Shown here: positions 1 through 10,990 of the stretch, piece by piece | Layout: each line of letters opens with the position of its first letter | Position numbering within the stretch: position 1 is the stretch's first letter | Origin: Pegea sp. RAD2-039 | Taxonomy: Eukaryota; Chordata; Thaliacea; Salpida; Salpidae | Length of the DNA: 64,000 bases | Reading direction: 5' to 3' | Assembly (NCBI GenBank): GCA_034620365.1 | Contig: JAQGEQ010000179.1 | Coordinates: 248,001-312,000 of the forward strand | Translations under genes and position numbers: made by a program | The notes under the pieces: model-generated | Databases searched by the model: none | The model's input: the letters and a program-made list of their open reading frames with translations, nothing else | What the model was told of the DNA's origin: nothing

Positions 1-144
1 TTTTCAATAAATCACTGAATATTGTTATTAATTACTTCATACAAAGATAAAAGAATTAACTTATATTTTTGAATTAATTATTTTCTTTTTAAAAAAAAGT
101 ATTTTTTAAGTTTTTTTTATCATGATAACCAATCTTAGTTCTTA

Positions 145-3100
145 ATGATGGAGGCTCTCTTAGTTTACAATGGATATTATTTGGACTCAAAGTCTAATCA
201 CTCATCTATCCATCAATCTATAGGTTTTTGTGGTCAGAATGATTCTTTTCAACCTTTTTGGGCTAATAATGGATTATCAAAATGCTTTTTTGACACATTA
301 GTATCTTCTTTATTATTTATTTTGTTGGTTCCAATGTTATATCAGATCAGATTAATGAAAAAGTAAGTGTCTATTGATTATTATAATTTATTATTACTAT
401 ATACCAACCTTTAGAAAATTAACTTGTCTCATACTATAATTATCAATATGTACTTAATATGTTCTTAAAAATTTATAAGTTACATTTAAGTTTTCTAAAA
501 CTTTTTGTGTTAAAAAGTTTATAAGTTTAAAAAAATATTTTTTTCTAATTCATGAACTTATCAACTAAAAAGGTCTTGAAACTCTGTTCAGTCAATTCTC
601 CCTTTTCTTCCATCTGTGACTATTTTGTTATTCCTTTTGTAGTTCAATTTAATCCATCTGTAAATTTCTTCAATAGTGATATGGCTTATTCTAACTTCTA
701 TAAAGTCAACTTTTGAAAGCATTAGCACCTACTACCTTCTTCTAACTGGAAATGCATAATTAATAAAGAGCTATCCTTGTAGTCTTTCTATGATAATTTC
801 ATACATGTTCTGAACAATTCTATTTGAAAGTTTATTCTACTAAGAGCTTCCTTCCATCCTAGTATTAAAACTTGGATCTCATTAAACGTTTGCTAAGTGA
901 AAAGCATCTCTAAAAACAACAAATCTAAATTCAAAAATAGATTAAAGTAAAATATAATCTTAGGTGTAAGGAATATAGAGTTTAATTTAATAAGTGGTAC
1001 AATTACAAAGAGAGTAGGATTTGTGACAATGCCCTATATATAAGTTCTATAAATAGATTAAAATCCAGCTTTCCATAAAAATAAAATCTTTTATTGATCT
1101 TGAAAAAGCTGAAATTTTAATCTAAGCTTTCAAAAAGTCTTCACCAAAGACCAAGATTCTAAAAATATAATTCTTAAAACTAACAAATGACTTTGTAATC
1201 ATTGATGTAGATATTTCACTAATGTTAGAAATAGGCTAAGTTGTAAACTAGAAAAATTCCTTTTTTTTACTATGTTCTTTAATCTTCTTTAAGTCTACTA
1301 ACTTATGGCTTTAATAAAAACAATACAAGCTAGCTACTTTCAAGTGTTTCCACCTGTCAATAAATAAGTCCTCAAACTCTAATCCAACATCACTTGACTT
1401 TGATCTAAACAACAATAAAGTTCCCCAATATCTGCTCATTAAAAACTTGAACATTTTCATCTTTCACAATTTGAAATAGTATCACCATGTAACTTATTTG
1501 TTCCGTTCTGAATTCTCAAATCTTTTTAGACCAGAAATATTAAGAAATTGTTAAAACTTTCCACCAGATATATTCCCTTCCCAAATTAGATTTCAATTTT
1601 TCTATATAAAGTTCTCACCTTGAAAAAGATATTATGAAACTAGAATCTGTTCAAGAATCTTTTACTAGGAAGTTTTACTTGGATGTAGCATATCCTTTTC
1701 TGCCTACAAACGTTGTCTCTATAAGTTTAATATAAAAACCCAGCAATACTGACCTCTTACTATTATCTAAAGTTATTAATAGCTTTTGTCATCTTAACTT
1801 CAATGAGTTCTCTAAAGATTACAATCTATCAAACGTGTGTAGAGGCTTTTCATTCATAATTAAACTGCTCAACAACTTTAATAACAGCCACTGCAGTAGC
1901 AGCTTTTTTAATAGAGTAACAACAGTTTAGAATTTTCTTCCCAACTTCATCACCAAATCAAAATCTTTTAAAATCTTATTTAAAAATTATTATTTGATTA
2001 ATTTCATTAACAAGTGAATAATAATGTTGCCAGTCTCTTTATTTTCTTCACTTATTCTGTCTTTGATTTGTATTTACTTATGCTTCTACAGTGTTTTCTA
2101 TTTCTTTATAAGTCATGTTAAGGTGTGATAATCAAAACCTTTTAATTGTTATTTTGCAGTCAAGTGTTATAAGAGCTGCATAGTTTATCGTTTACAGCCA
2201 TGCCTTGAATAAAATAAATAAGTACCCAAAACTAAATAATCATCATTTTATATTTCTGATAATAATATTTGTAACATAATTATATAGCTGTTTTAACTAT
2301 ATTATGTTTTAATTTTATTATCATAAATGTTTTACAAATTTTCAAAGCAAACTTTCATTTTCATGACTATCCATAGGATTGATGTAATATTTCTATAAAA
2401 TTTATTTCTAGAAAAGGGATAACAGTGGAATCTAAATATAGACAGAACTCATTTTGGTTCAAATTACAATTTCTTTGTATTGTGGTACTGTTGTTAGAAA
2501 GTGTTTTAAATTTTGTGTTGGAGTATGCTTATATTCATCAACATATTTGTGGTGTGTCATTACTTTTATTATTTTCAAGGTTTGTTGTAATTATAACAAC
2601 TTTATCAGAATTAATCTAAAAATATCCTCAATTCTGTAGAACTTTCTCACTAATAGCGTGCTTGTGGTTGTTTATATTGGAACATATAATGATGCTATTA
2701 TCTGCCTCGTATAAAGGACATAGTAAAATTATTTTATTTTTTTGGAGTTTTTTGGCTTTAGCTGAAATTTTATGTGTAATATCATGGAACTCATCAAGTT
2801 GGTGGTTTACGGATAGATCAACAAAAGATAAAGAAGTGATTAAGTTAACTTCATTTTATTCCTTAAATATTTTAAATTGATCCGTTTTAGATGGAGTTTT
2901 ACTCGTGGATATCTAGAGGTGTTCTTTCTGTTATTCTGTTCATAGTTGGCTTTTGGTCTCCTGGAAGACCACAGTTAGAATATTGGTTGAATATCAACAC
3001 TGACCTTGATAGAGACTTAGAAAATGAGGTTAAAATATTAAACAGTTTCTAATCCGAAGTCCAAAATGTAATTACTTATTTCAGGAACCATTAGTAGATG

Positions 3101-5932
3101 GTGAAGCCGAGGAAACAAGTGTATCTACTTGGAGTGGGATGAAATATAAAGTTTGTTGATGTTTCTCTCACATTTAAATTAGTTAGGAATACGAAAAGTT
3201 CAAATCAAATAGAATTGTAATCTAAAGAACCAACAATTTCTACGATTACATAGATTTGTCAATATACAAAATATCGTTTTATTTATTATTCATTTCCTGT
3301 CATCATAATTGATTTTAATATTTAGCAAACAGATTTTTTTCTTTCGAATTTGTAGCTCCTTGTAATTTCTTGTTTCTTTTTTTCCGTTTCATATTTGTTT
3401 TTTTTTTGCAGCTTAAAATTCTGCTTCCTTATATCTGGCCTGCAGAGAGCGTTGTTCTTCAACTTAAAGTTCTTCTGTGTTTGTTGTGTTTAATCGCTGG
3501 CAGAGTTGTTAATCCATATGTACCTATTTATTCGAAAAAAATTAGTAAGAAAATTGATTTTTCATGCTGAGATGAAACAAGAAACAAATTATTTTATCAT
3601 TTAGTCAACAGCTTAACCGATAAAAGTCCTTGGCATCTTATAGCAAGTCAAGTAACAATATACGTTTTGTTACGATTCTTGCAAGGTTCTTCTGTTGGTT
3701 CCGGTTTGATAAATTGTACGCGATCTTATTTCTGGTTAAAAGTTCAACAATACACAAATAGAAGTGTTCAAGTAACTACATGTGACATAAAACCTTCTAC
3801 AACTGATCTTAAACATCTTAGGTGCGATTATTTGATCATCTACATTCACTCTCTTTACGATGGCATCTATCTCGAAAAACTGGAGAAGTTTTGCGTTCAA
3901 TAGACCGAGGAACAACTAGCATCAACAACATCTTGTCCTATGTTATGTTTAACATCGCGCCAACCATCATCGATATTATAATTGCAATTACCTATTTCAT
4001 CACTGCATTTGATGTTTGGTTTGGTGTTATTGTTTTTATCTGTCTAACTGCTTATATTGGTAGGTTTGTTATTCATTTATTTTTTTTTTATTTTTGCTGA
4101 CTTATCGACAGGTACAACAGTTATTATTACTGAATGGAGAACCAAATTTCGTAGAGATATGAATTTGAAAGACAATAAAGCAAAACAGCGAGCAGTCGAT
4201 TCCTTATTGAACTTTGAAACGGTCAGTTATCTGATCATTAAATTTTTATGAGATTAGTCAATATTTTTCATTACTTCATTGTCACGTTCTTTCATTTTAG
4301 GTCAAATATTATAATGCAGAATCGTATGAAGTTGGAAAGTTTGAAGAAGCTATAGTCGATTATCAGGTTTTGTGTCTTTATTTTAAAGATATTAACCTTC
4401 AATTTCTTATTATACAGGAGTCTGAATATAAAACTGGTTTTTCATTAGTGTTTCTTAACTTTAGTCAGACATTTATCATCAATCTTGCACTATTTGCTGG
4501 TAGCTTGTTGTGTGCTAAATTTGTTATGGACGACAAATTTGAGGTAAGTTCACAAAACAAAATAGTTGGTAATTGAATAAAGTACTCCTATCTAATCTAA
4601 TTTGAAATCAAGTAGCTTGACAATTGCTTTATAATATCGCTTACTCAAAGGTTGGCGATTACGTTCTGTTTGGAACTTACATAATTCAATTATATGTTCC
4701 ATTGGGTTTTTTTGGGACTTATTACCGTATGATTCAAAGTAGTTTTATTGACATGGAAAATATGTTTGATCTTTTCAAAGAGGTTTTTTTATTGTTTTTT
4801 TTTTCATTCAGAATGATTTGATTTTTATCGATAATTTTAGGACGCAGAAGTGGTTGATAATGATGATGCAGATGTTCTACCATTAGGTCCTGGAAAAGTT
4901 GAATTTAAAAACGTTAGCTTTCACTACAAACCAGAAAGGTCGATACTGAACGATGTTTCGTTTACAGTAGAACCTGGAAAGACAATAGCTCTCGTAAGAA
5001 AGTCATATATCAAATTGCTGTGTAACGCTGACTCAGCAAACAAAATTTCATTCATAAATTTCTTTGTCTTGAACTTATGAATGAATAAATTTGTTTATTT
5101 TAGGTGGGGCCTTCAGGTTCGGGAAAAAGTACCATCATTCGCTTGCTTCTACGATTTTACGAAGTTTGTGACGGAAGTATTGAAATTGACGGCGTAGATA
5201 TCGCAACTGTGACCCAAACTTCACTCAGAGATCATATTGGAGTTGTTCCTCAAGACACTATCCTCTTCAACGATGACATCATGTTAGTTTTTAAACTTTT
5301 TAACTCGTAGACACTTTATGATATTTGTTGCTAATAGAAACAACATCCGTTACGGTCGAGTGACTGCTGATGACGAAGAAGTCATTCAAGCGGCAAAATT
5401 TGCTGATATTCATGAAAGAATTCAGTCGATGCCTGACAAATATTTGACAAAGGTTGGAGAACGCGGATTGAAATTGAGTGGGGGCGAGAAACAGCGCGTC
5501 GCCATCGCTCGAACTTTGCTGAAGTCCCCTAATATCGTCCTACTCGACGAGGTTTGAAGATTTCTATTTCTATCATCAATAGATTTGTAGATCAAAACTC
5601 GTCGCAGGCAACATCTGCGCTCGATACGACCACTGAACGTAATATCCAAGCCTCACTAGCTAAGGTTTGTAAAGATCGAACCTCTATTGTCGTTGCACAT
5701 CGGTTGTCGACTATTGTTAATTCCGATATCATCTTGGTTCTAAAAGAAGGAGAAATCATTGAACGTGGCAGGTGAGGCAACTGATAAGTGAATTAGAGAT
5801 GTCTTTAACTGTTTGATATGTTTTAGTCATGAAGAGCTGATTGGCTTAGGGGGGATGTACTCACAACTTTGGTTTGAACAATTGCATGAGGTTAATGAAG
5901 ACCACAAGATCCTTGCAAATGACAAAAAATAG
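145..5932 (+). CDS. ABCB6: ABCB6-type ABC half-transporter (mitochondrial/endolysosomal porphyrin transporter family)
   Basis: Seventeen exons can be joined with GT-AG introns and unbroken phase: 145-362, 2412-2579, 2640-2835, 2891-3028, 3085-3150, 3412-3544, 3605-3771, 3822-4059, 4112-4221, 4301-4366, 4418-4543, 4651-4782, 4841-4993, 5104-5282, 5338-5551, 5608-5771 and 5827-5932. They sum to 858 codons (857 aa), close to the length known for ABCB6. The N-terminus is the hydrophobic ABCB6-specific membrane region. An ABC exporter membrane domain follows, with the family-typical [14 protein letters not shown] segment (here [10 protein letters not shown]) and a [15 protein letters not shown] stretch. 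The nucleotide-binding domain has Walker [10 protein letters not shown], signature LSGGEKQ, Walker B NIVLLDE, ATSALD and H-loop AHRLST, all intact. The family exports porphyrins or heavy-metal conjugates using ATP. Intron 1 is about 2 kb and holds a decayed LINE; the other introns are short. A splice-acceptor-like AG lies 6 bases before the ATG. Confidence 0.96.
363..2411 (+). repeat. Intron 1 of ABCB6, largely a decayed CR1/jockey-like LINE copy (about 585-2220)
   Basis: This 2 kb intron contains a stop-ridden non-LTR retrotransposon copy in the gene's orientation. Conceptual reading near 1790-1980 gives a CHLNFNEF...VTTVWNFLPNF pattern, the usual C-terminal tail of CR1/jockey-like reverse transcriptases. 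The same tail occurs near 28855-29060 and 31670-31870. The region around 700-790 also matches the copy near 27180-27260. The 3' end runs into short AATAAATAA-like repeats near 2205-2225. No open frame remains. Confidence 0.7.
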
Positions 5933-6813
5933 AAGTTATTTCGCTGTTTTGTACATTTTGCACATCTGATATGCTTCATCTAACAAAACTGCTTTATCTA
6001 ACAACTTAAATTCTAATTAACAGGAATTCTACAAATATTTTTCTAGTAACAATCGTCTGGCTTGTAAAAAAATAGTTCATCATCTGTAACGTAAAAACCA
6101 ATCTTTTTAAACTAGAAATATGTTTAGAAAATACACAATATCACAACAAAATAGAATTTCTGCTTTTTTATTTTACTAATTTTTTATTTGATTTTCATTC
6201 ACGTCAAGTTTTCTTTTGTCTTCAACTTAGTAAACATTTTAGATATGCATAAAATCTTTCAAGACAAAAAATACAGAAAAGAATAATTATGCTTATAACA
6301 ATCAGCCAAAATGTATACCACATACGGGGCACGGAGCTTGATTGAAAACGCTTACACTTGAGATGCATCTTTCACTTTTTACGACCAGACCTTTTATCAG
6401 CCTACTATCAGTTGAAGAATATGACATCACAAGTTGTATTCATCTCGAAAAAACCACGAACTATTTTTGGTGGTTATTGTTTAATTTGAAAAAAAATGAA
6501 CTTTAAGATACAAATTTTCTTAATTAAGCAAAACGAGATAAATCAGAATTTTGTAAAATATAAAACTAAATATAAGCGATCACCAAACTTCAACGATATA
6601 GACGTTAAATGAAATTGTCAAGAGTCGAACTAAAATTACGAGTTCAAGGTTTGATCTATAAAAATACACTAATATGAGTAATTATAGTACGAAAAATGAT
6701 TCACAAGAATAACATGTGCAAACAACTTGATAGACTCGCTTCTTTAATCCAGGATTCAACAAACCATTTCTTGTGGTAGTAGTATAAGTTCTTCCAATAG
6801 AAAGTCAAAAGAA
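5933..6813. other. Intergenic stretch after ABCB6, no gene supported
   Basis: This AT-rich DNA follows the ABCB6 stop. A less AT-rich patch at about 6300-6470 has short open readings on the minus strand, including one with a C-P-V-C motif. No splice-consistent model with a start and stop could be built, so it is left unannotated. Confidence 0.4.
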
Positions 6814-7183
6814 TCAGAAAATACATATCCAGTTGATGTCTGTGTAAAAAGAATGATTAAAAAATAATAATTACAATCCTTCTTTGCGTTAACGAGAAAG
6901 TATAACGAGTTAGATGATTTTCCTAAAATGGTATTTTCCTCAAATCTTGTTTATTTGGAAGAGTTTAATCCCTCAAGTTTTTTGAAAACAGTTAAAATAA
7001 CAGATTGTAAATACAACATTAACAATTTTTAGCAAATCAGTTACGATCAGAGTTTGTAAAATAAACAGTTAATGGCTTGGTAATTTTGTCGTTCGGCAGA
7101 AATTTCAAAACAAATATTTCATCAAAAAATTTGTTTCTTGCAATATTCAGTCGAAATTCTATTTTCTGGTTTGAGTAAATCAT
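6814..7183 (-). CDS. Possible small three-exon gene, unrecognised
   Basis: On the minus strand three pieces join in phase: 7183-7045 (ATG start), 6922-6875 and 6839-6814 (TGA stop). The donors are GTAACT and GTAATT, and both acceptors follow pyrimidine-rich tracts. The result is a 70-aa protein with no signal peptide or membrane segment that I can see. I do not recognise it. The last exon has a competing open frame (reading through FSDSFDFLLEELILLPQEM), so the true 3' structure may differ and more exons may lie downstream to about 6280. The case rests only on codon-like composition and splice sites. Confidence 0.28.
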
Positions 7184-7660
7184 TCTATTTTTTCTTTATT
7201 GATATTATAAGCTTTTCTTAACATTAAAAAAGTTTTTTTTAATTCTCAATTACTACAAAGCTATTTGATTAAAATAATTTAACATAAAAATTCTTAAAGT
7301 CATCAAGCTACATTTAATGCTGATTTGTCAAAATGGTTTAGATTAATTTCTATCAAATCGTGTATATTTTTGATAAGAAATAGCAAGATTCCGAGAAACA
7401 ATTATTGAAACATTTAACTTTATTAAAAAATATAAATCTGCAACTCTGCTGTTTTTTATGTAGTAAACACCATCATTCTGTTTTTAACTTGAAAACTTTC
7501 TAGAGTTTGCTATTTAGTTTACCATAAATTTTAGTTAGATACAAATTACTTATATTTTTGTTTTACACTTTTTAGACAAACTTTTATTTTTTCGATCAAT
7601 CTCACCCAAACAAACTAAATTTTTTTATATTAATTTGCTTTAGGAGTTAAAACTTTTAAT

Positions 7661-9272
7661 ATGGCTTTTTGTTCATTCTATTCTGCAGAGAAGTATAGAG
7701 ACGTTTTTGTATCAGGTTTGAATTCTTGATAAACACTTATTTTTTTATATTTAGATTTTTATATTCTGAGTTGTTGTTATTTAAAGTTTATTTAAACTGA
7801 AACGAAGGCTTGCATTTATGTTTACTTTGTAGTTTGAAGATACTATTTGTTTATTTATTTTACTAATTTATTTCATGTAAATGCATACTAATCTGACTGT
7901 GAGATAAAAATTTTGATTTATTATACCAGCAAAACTGGATTTTATAAAATCTATAAAAATCAATTAAATGTGAGCTTGAGCAGTTTACATACACTGCAAA
8001 AATTCACCTGCCAACAAAACTCGGCCTAAAAAACTTGTGCAACAGCCCAACTGTAGGTCTAGTAGTGGATAATACTTAAAAGTTGCAAAACTGTGCGCAG
8101 TACCTTTTTTAATATGTACACTCCATAAAAAGTTGCTCTGTCAGCATATAACTAACTTATAAAAACTCCTCAACAGACAAAACCTTGTGAAAGCTCCTTA
8201 TGCACAGGTCTTTGTTTAAGGTGCATATAAGTCACGTAGCTACCAGCAGCTTACCACCAAATTACCATGCTTAAAAAATAAAGATTGTAATTCAATTTTT
8301 GTTGCTGTTTTTATTAAAGATTTTTAAACTGATTCAAATAATCATAAATTTATTTAGTTTTATCAATTAAAAAGTAAATAAAGAAAATTAAAATTGAATC
8401 AAAAATTAAATATAAAATAAATATCAAACTAAGGTTGATATAAGATTGATATAATCTTAAAATTACTAACTTGTAGTTTTATTTTTTTAATAAAATTTTT
8501 GCATTTGTCAGCAACTTCTTTATTTTGAAGGTGTTTATGTCTGTGCCAAGTGTGGTTATGAATTGTTTTCAAGTAAAACTAAATACAAGCATTCAACACC
8601 CTGGCCTGCTTTCACAGAACCTCTTCATGAGGATAGTATCAGTAAAAAATTAGAATCTCCAGATGTTTATAAAGTAATTGTATTTCATATTTTAATTATT
8701 AATATTTGCTTTTGTAATTTCATAAATTTATTTCAGCTGTATAATAAATTTTTATATCTGTTACTTTTACTGGTTTTATTTATATAATTTTAAAGTTGTT
8801 TCATTATGAAATTGACTGTTTGCGAAAAGTGTTAATAACTAAAAAAAAGTTTTATGTACATGAAAAAATAATTTGCTTCAAAATCAAGTTTGAAATAATT
8901 TGTTTTTTTGTAATGATAAGTTATAGTCTGTTATTTTTTGTATGAGTTTGTTACATTATTGTAATGATAATAACTCTTTGAAAAAGCTTAATTCTAATAA
9001 GAATGGTGTTCAAAAATAACTAATAATTCGCAATACACCAGTACAAAACTTTAAATCACATTTACATATGCAGTAAATAATCTACTGTCATATCGCTCAA
9101 ACATACCACAATCATCAATGTTTGAAAATCTTTTACTTTTATACCATTGCAGGTAAGATGTGGGAAGTGTGATAATGGCTTGGGTCATGAGTTTGTAAAA
9201 GGTGGTCCTTCAAAAAATGTATCAAGATTTTGAATATTTTCTGATTCTTTGAAGCTTATACCAAACAAATAA
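7661..9272 (+). CDS. MSRB1: Methionine-R-sulfoxide reductase B1, selenoprotein (in-frame TGA = Sec)
   Basis: Three exons (7661-7715, 8531-8673, 9153-9272) sum to 106 codons, giving 105 residues if the TGA at 9231-9233 is read as selenocysteine. The enzyme reduces methionine-R-sulfoxide in proteins using a catalytic Sec or Cys. The sequence shows the two zinc-binding CxxC pairs (CAKC in exon 2, CGKC in exon 3), the WPAF motif, and the C-terminal GLGHEF and SRF-U-IFSDSLK region. The TGA falls exactly at the catalytic position of animal MSRB1. Reading continues for 12 sense codons to TAA at 9270-9272. A SECIS stem-loop lies about 125 bases further on. The length matches the short MSRB1 type rather than the longer mitochondrial/ER MSRB2/3. 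The start is supported by the MSRB1-like MAFCSFYS N-terminus. A standard gene finder would stop at the TGA. Confidence 0.95.
7716..8530 (+). other. MSRB1 intron 1 with a less AT-rich patch
   Basis: Spliced out between MSRB1 exons 1 and 2. Bases of about 7975-8270 are clearly richer in G and C than their surroundings, and short words such as GCAAAACT and GTTGC recur. This could be a degraded short interspersed element, but no coding or tRNA-like structure was identified. Confidence 0.35.
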
Positions 9273-9380
9273 ATGTTTTTGTTTATAGTTATTTCTTCAA
9301 TCTTGCTGTGATGAAAACTTTATGTGTAAATAATGTTTCATGTCAAAAAGATTAATTTAAAAGATTGGAGGCAAGATGTA

Positions 9381-9461
9381 CACATTGATATGACAAATGA
9401 AAGATTTATATGAAACCCTCAAAGGAGTATAAATCTAGATACAATTTCTTATCATCGTGTG
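9381..9461 (+). promoter_or_regulatory. SECIS element (form II) in the MSRB1 3' UTR
   Basis: This is an RNA hairpin with all the eukaryotic SECIS marks. The 5' ATGA core is at 9397-9400 and the partner GA is at 9438-9439. Between them is a perfect 9-bp stem (AGATTTATA at 9402-9410 with TATAAATCT at 9428-9436). Unpaired adenines at 9413-9415 start the apical region, and a possible 3-bp mini-stem (CCT/AGG) above gives the form II shape. Below the core, TGATA 9386-9390 pairs with TATCA 9450-9454, and CACA 9381-9384 with TGTG 9458-9461. Its role is to recruit SBP2 and the Sec elongation factor so that the TGA at 9231 is decoded. A possible AATAAA lies near 9558. Confidence 0.92.
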
Positions 9462-10010
9462 AATGATTTCTTGTACTTCAATTTTGATTTATTTGTTGTT
9501 CGATAATTTTAAAATAATCAATCAATTTTGTGATCATATTTATGACAGCTACTTGAAAATAAAAGTACATCATTGTGTATTCTTCATGATTTAGCAAATA
9601 GAAAAAGTTTACCACCAGCGAGTTATGCGGTGATTAAACTTTTGGTAATTTTTCTTGTTGTTTTTGAAATTAAATAGACCTTCATTTACTTTCATCTTGA
9701 AATGTTTACTTCTTGTAAACCACAAAGATGATCAAACCTTTTAATCTGTTTTGCAATCAACGCATTTCTCTTAATCTATAATTTTAATAATAATCTACAG
9801 CGAGCAATGATGAGTAATGATGACATTTAAAATAATCATAAATATCGCGCATAATATAATCCTATTAATTAAGGAAGGGTTTGAAAATCAATTAAAAATC
9901 TTCATTTTAAACACTTAAGATGTAAACAAGTCACAATATTCTTCAATAGTTTATTGTTATTTGAATGTCTTAAAAAAGATGCAAAATTTATAAAGTAGCT
10001 GAAAGTTGAT
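9462..10010. other. Short intergenic stretch between convergent MSRB1 and MRPL58
   Basis: It holds the likely MSRB1 poly(A) signal near 9558-9563 and the presumed 3' UTR of MRPL58 on the other strand. No further coding signal was seen. Confidence 0.5.
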
Positions 10011-10990
10011 TCAACTGAAATCATTCCTCATTGATTTTGTAAACGATTGAGCTCGTTTTCTCCGCAAACGTTTTTTACTAGCAATCTGAAGTCTGTAAGC
10101 AAACAAATGTTGAAATTTTATCATCATTTAAAGATTAAGATGATAAATACTTTTCTGAACTCAGTAATTTCTCCATTTCGTCTTCCTTTGAAGTGTTGGG
10201 AGGTTTTTGGACATCTTCAATAATTCCTTTAATTTCATCAATACAATTCTTCATGTTTTGTAATTGATATCTACTTTGATCGGACCATACAATCAGTTCA
10301 CCTTCTTTTGATACTTTTTTATAGTACTGCTCATAAAATTAGTGGTCACTCATAAAAGTTACTTTACAAAGTGACAAATTCAACTCACTTGTTCTGTTAT
10401 CGCTGTTTTAGTGGCAGAAGGCAGCCAATCAGCTTCAAGCACGTTAAAACGAGCTTCAACTTTTGATTCCGCTGAAAAAAAGTGTTCAGTAAACTCTAGT
10501 AAAAAACATTCCCAGAGTAAAAAGTTGAATATTTGAAATACACAATTTACTTTTATTGACATGTTGTCCTCCTTTACCAGAGCTTCGGGAATATTTGAAC
10601 TTCAATTTTCCTAAAAATATAAATAATTTAAAAATACATTCAACATAAACTGATATCTAATTAACCTTTTGGAATTTCACCAACAAAATTGTCATCTACA
10701 AAGGTAGTCTGCAAATGTAAAAATTTATCTTTGAAAACAAAACTTTTTTGCAAGTATTTTTAATTTGTAAGAAATAAATAATTTAAGCCATTTAGTAAAT
10801 ATAATTCACTACTATAAATAAATTTAAAAAGTTTCATTAAAAAACCTACAAATGTACTTGGTTGAGACAAAGATGATGTAGGGTAAAGGTTATCTACATT
10901 ATAAATACTTTTATATGTATAATTACGGCAAATTAATAATTTTGAATTATTAAGTGATCCACACAAACGGCTTAGTGCTGCTTTTGACAT
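10011..10990 (-). CDS. MRPL58: Mitochondrial peptidyl-tRNA hydrolase ICT1 / ribosomal protein mL62
   Basis: Six minus-strand exons (10990-10850, 10708-10666, 10610-10551, 10471-10389, 10326-10151, 10092-10011) close in phase to 195 codons (194 aa). The RF1-type catalytic motif reads RSSGKGGQHVNK (GGQ intact), and the basic tail RLRRKRAQSFTKSM is the ribosome-binding end typical of ICT1. The protein sits in the mitochondrial large subunit and releases nascent chains from stalled ribosomes. The first about 45 residues lack acidic residues except a few late ones, fitting a mitochondrial targeting peptide. A pyrimidine tract ending in CAG lies one base before the ATG. The length agrees with the family (human 206 aa). 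Confidence 0.95.

Noticed and set aside
6283..6470. Minus-strand readings with a CPVC motif or a hydrophobic stretch (WYTFWLIVISIIILFCIFCL)
   Set aside because: Two competing frames, neither with an acceptable splice-linked start. Not enough to call a gene.
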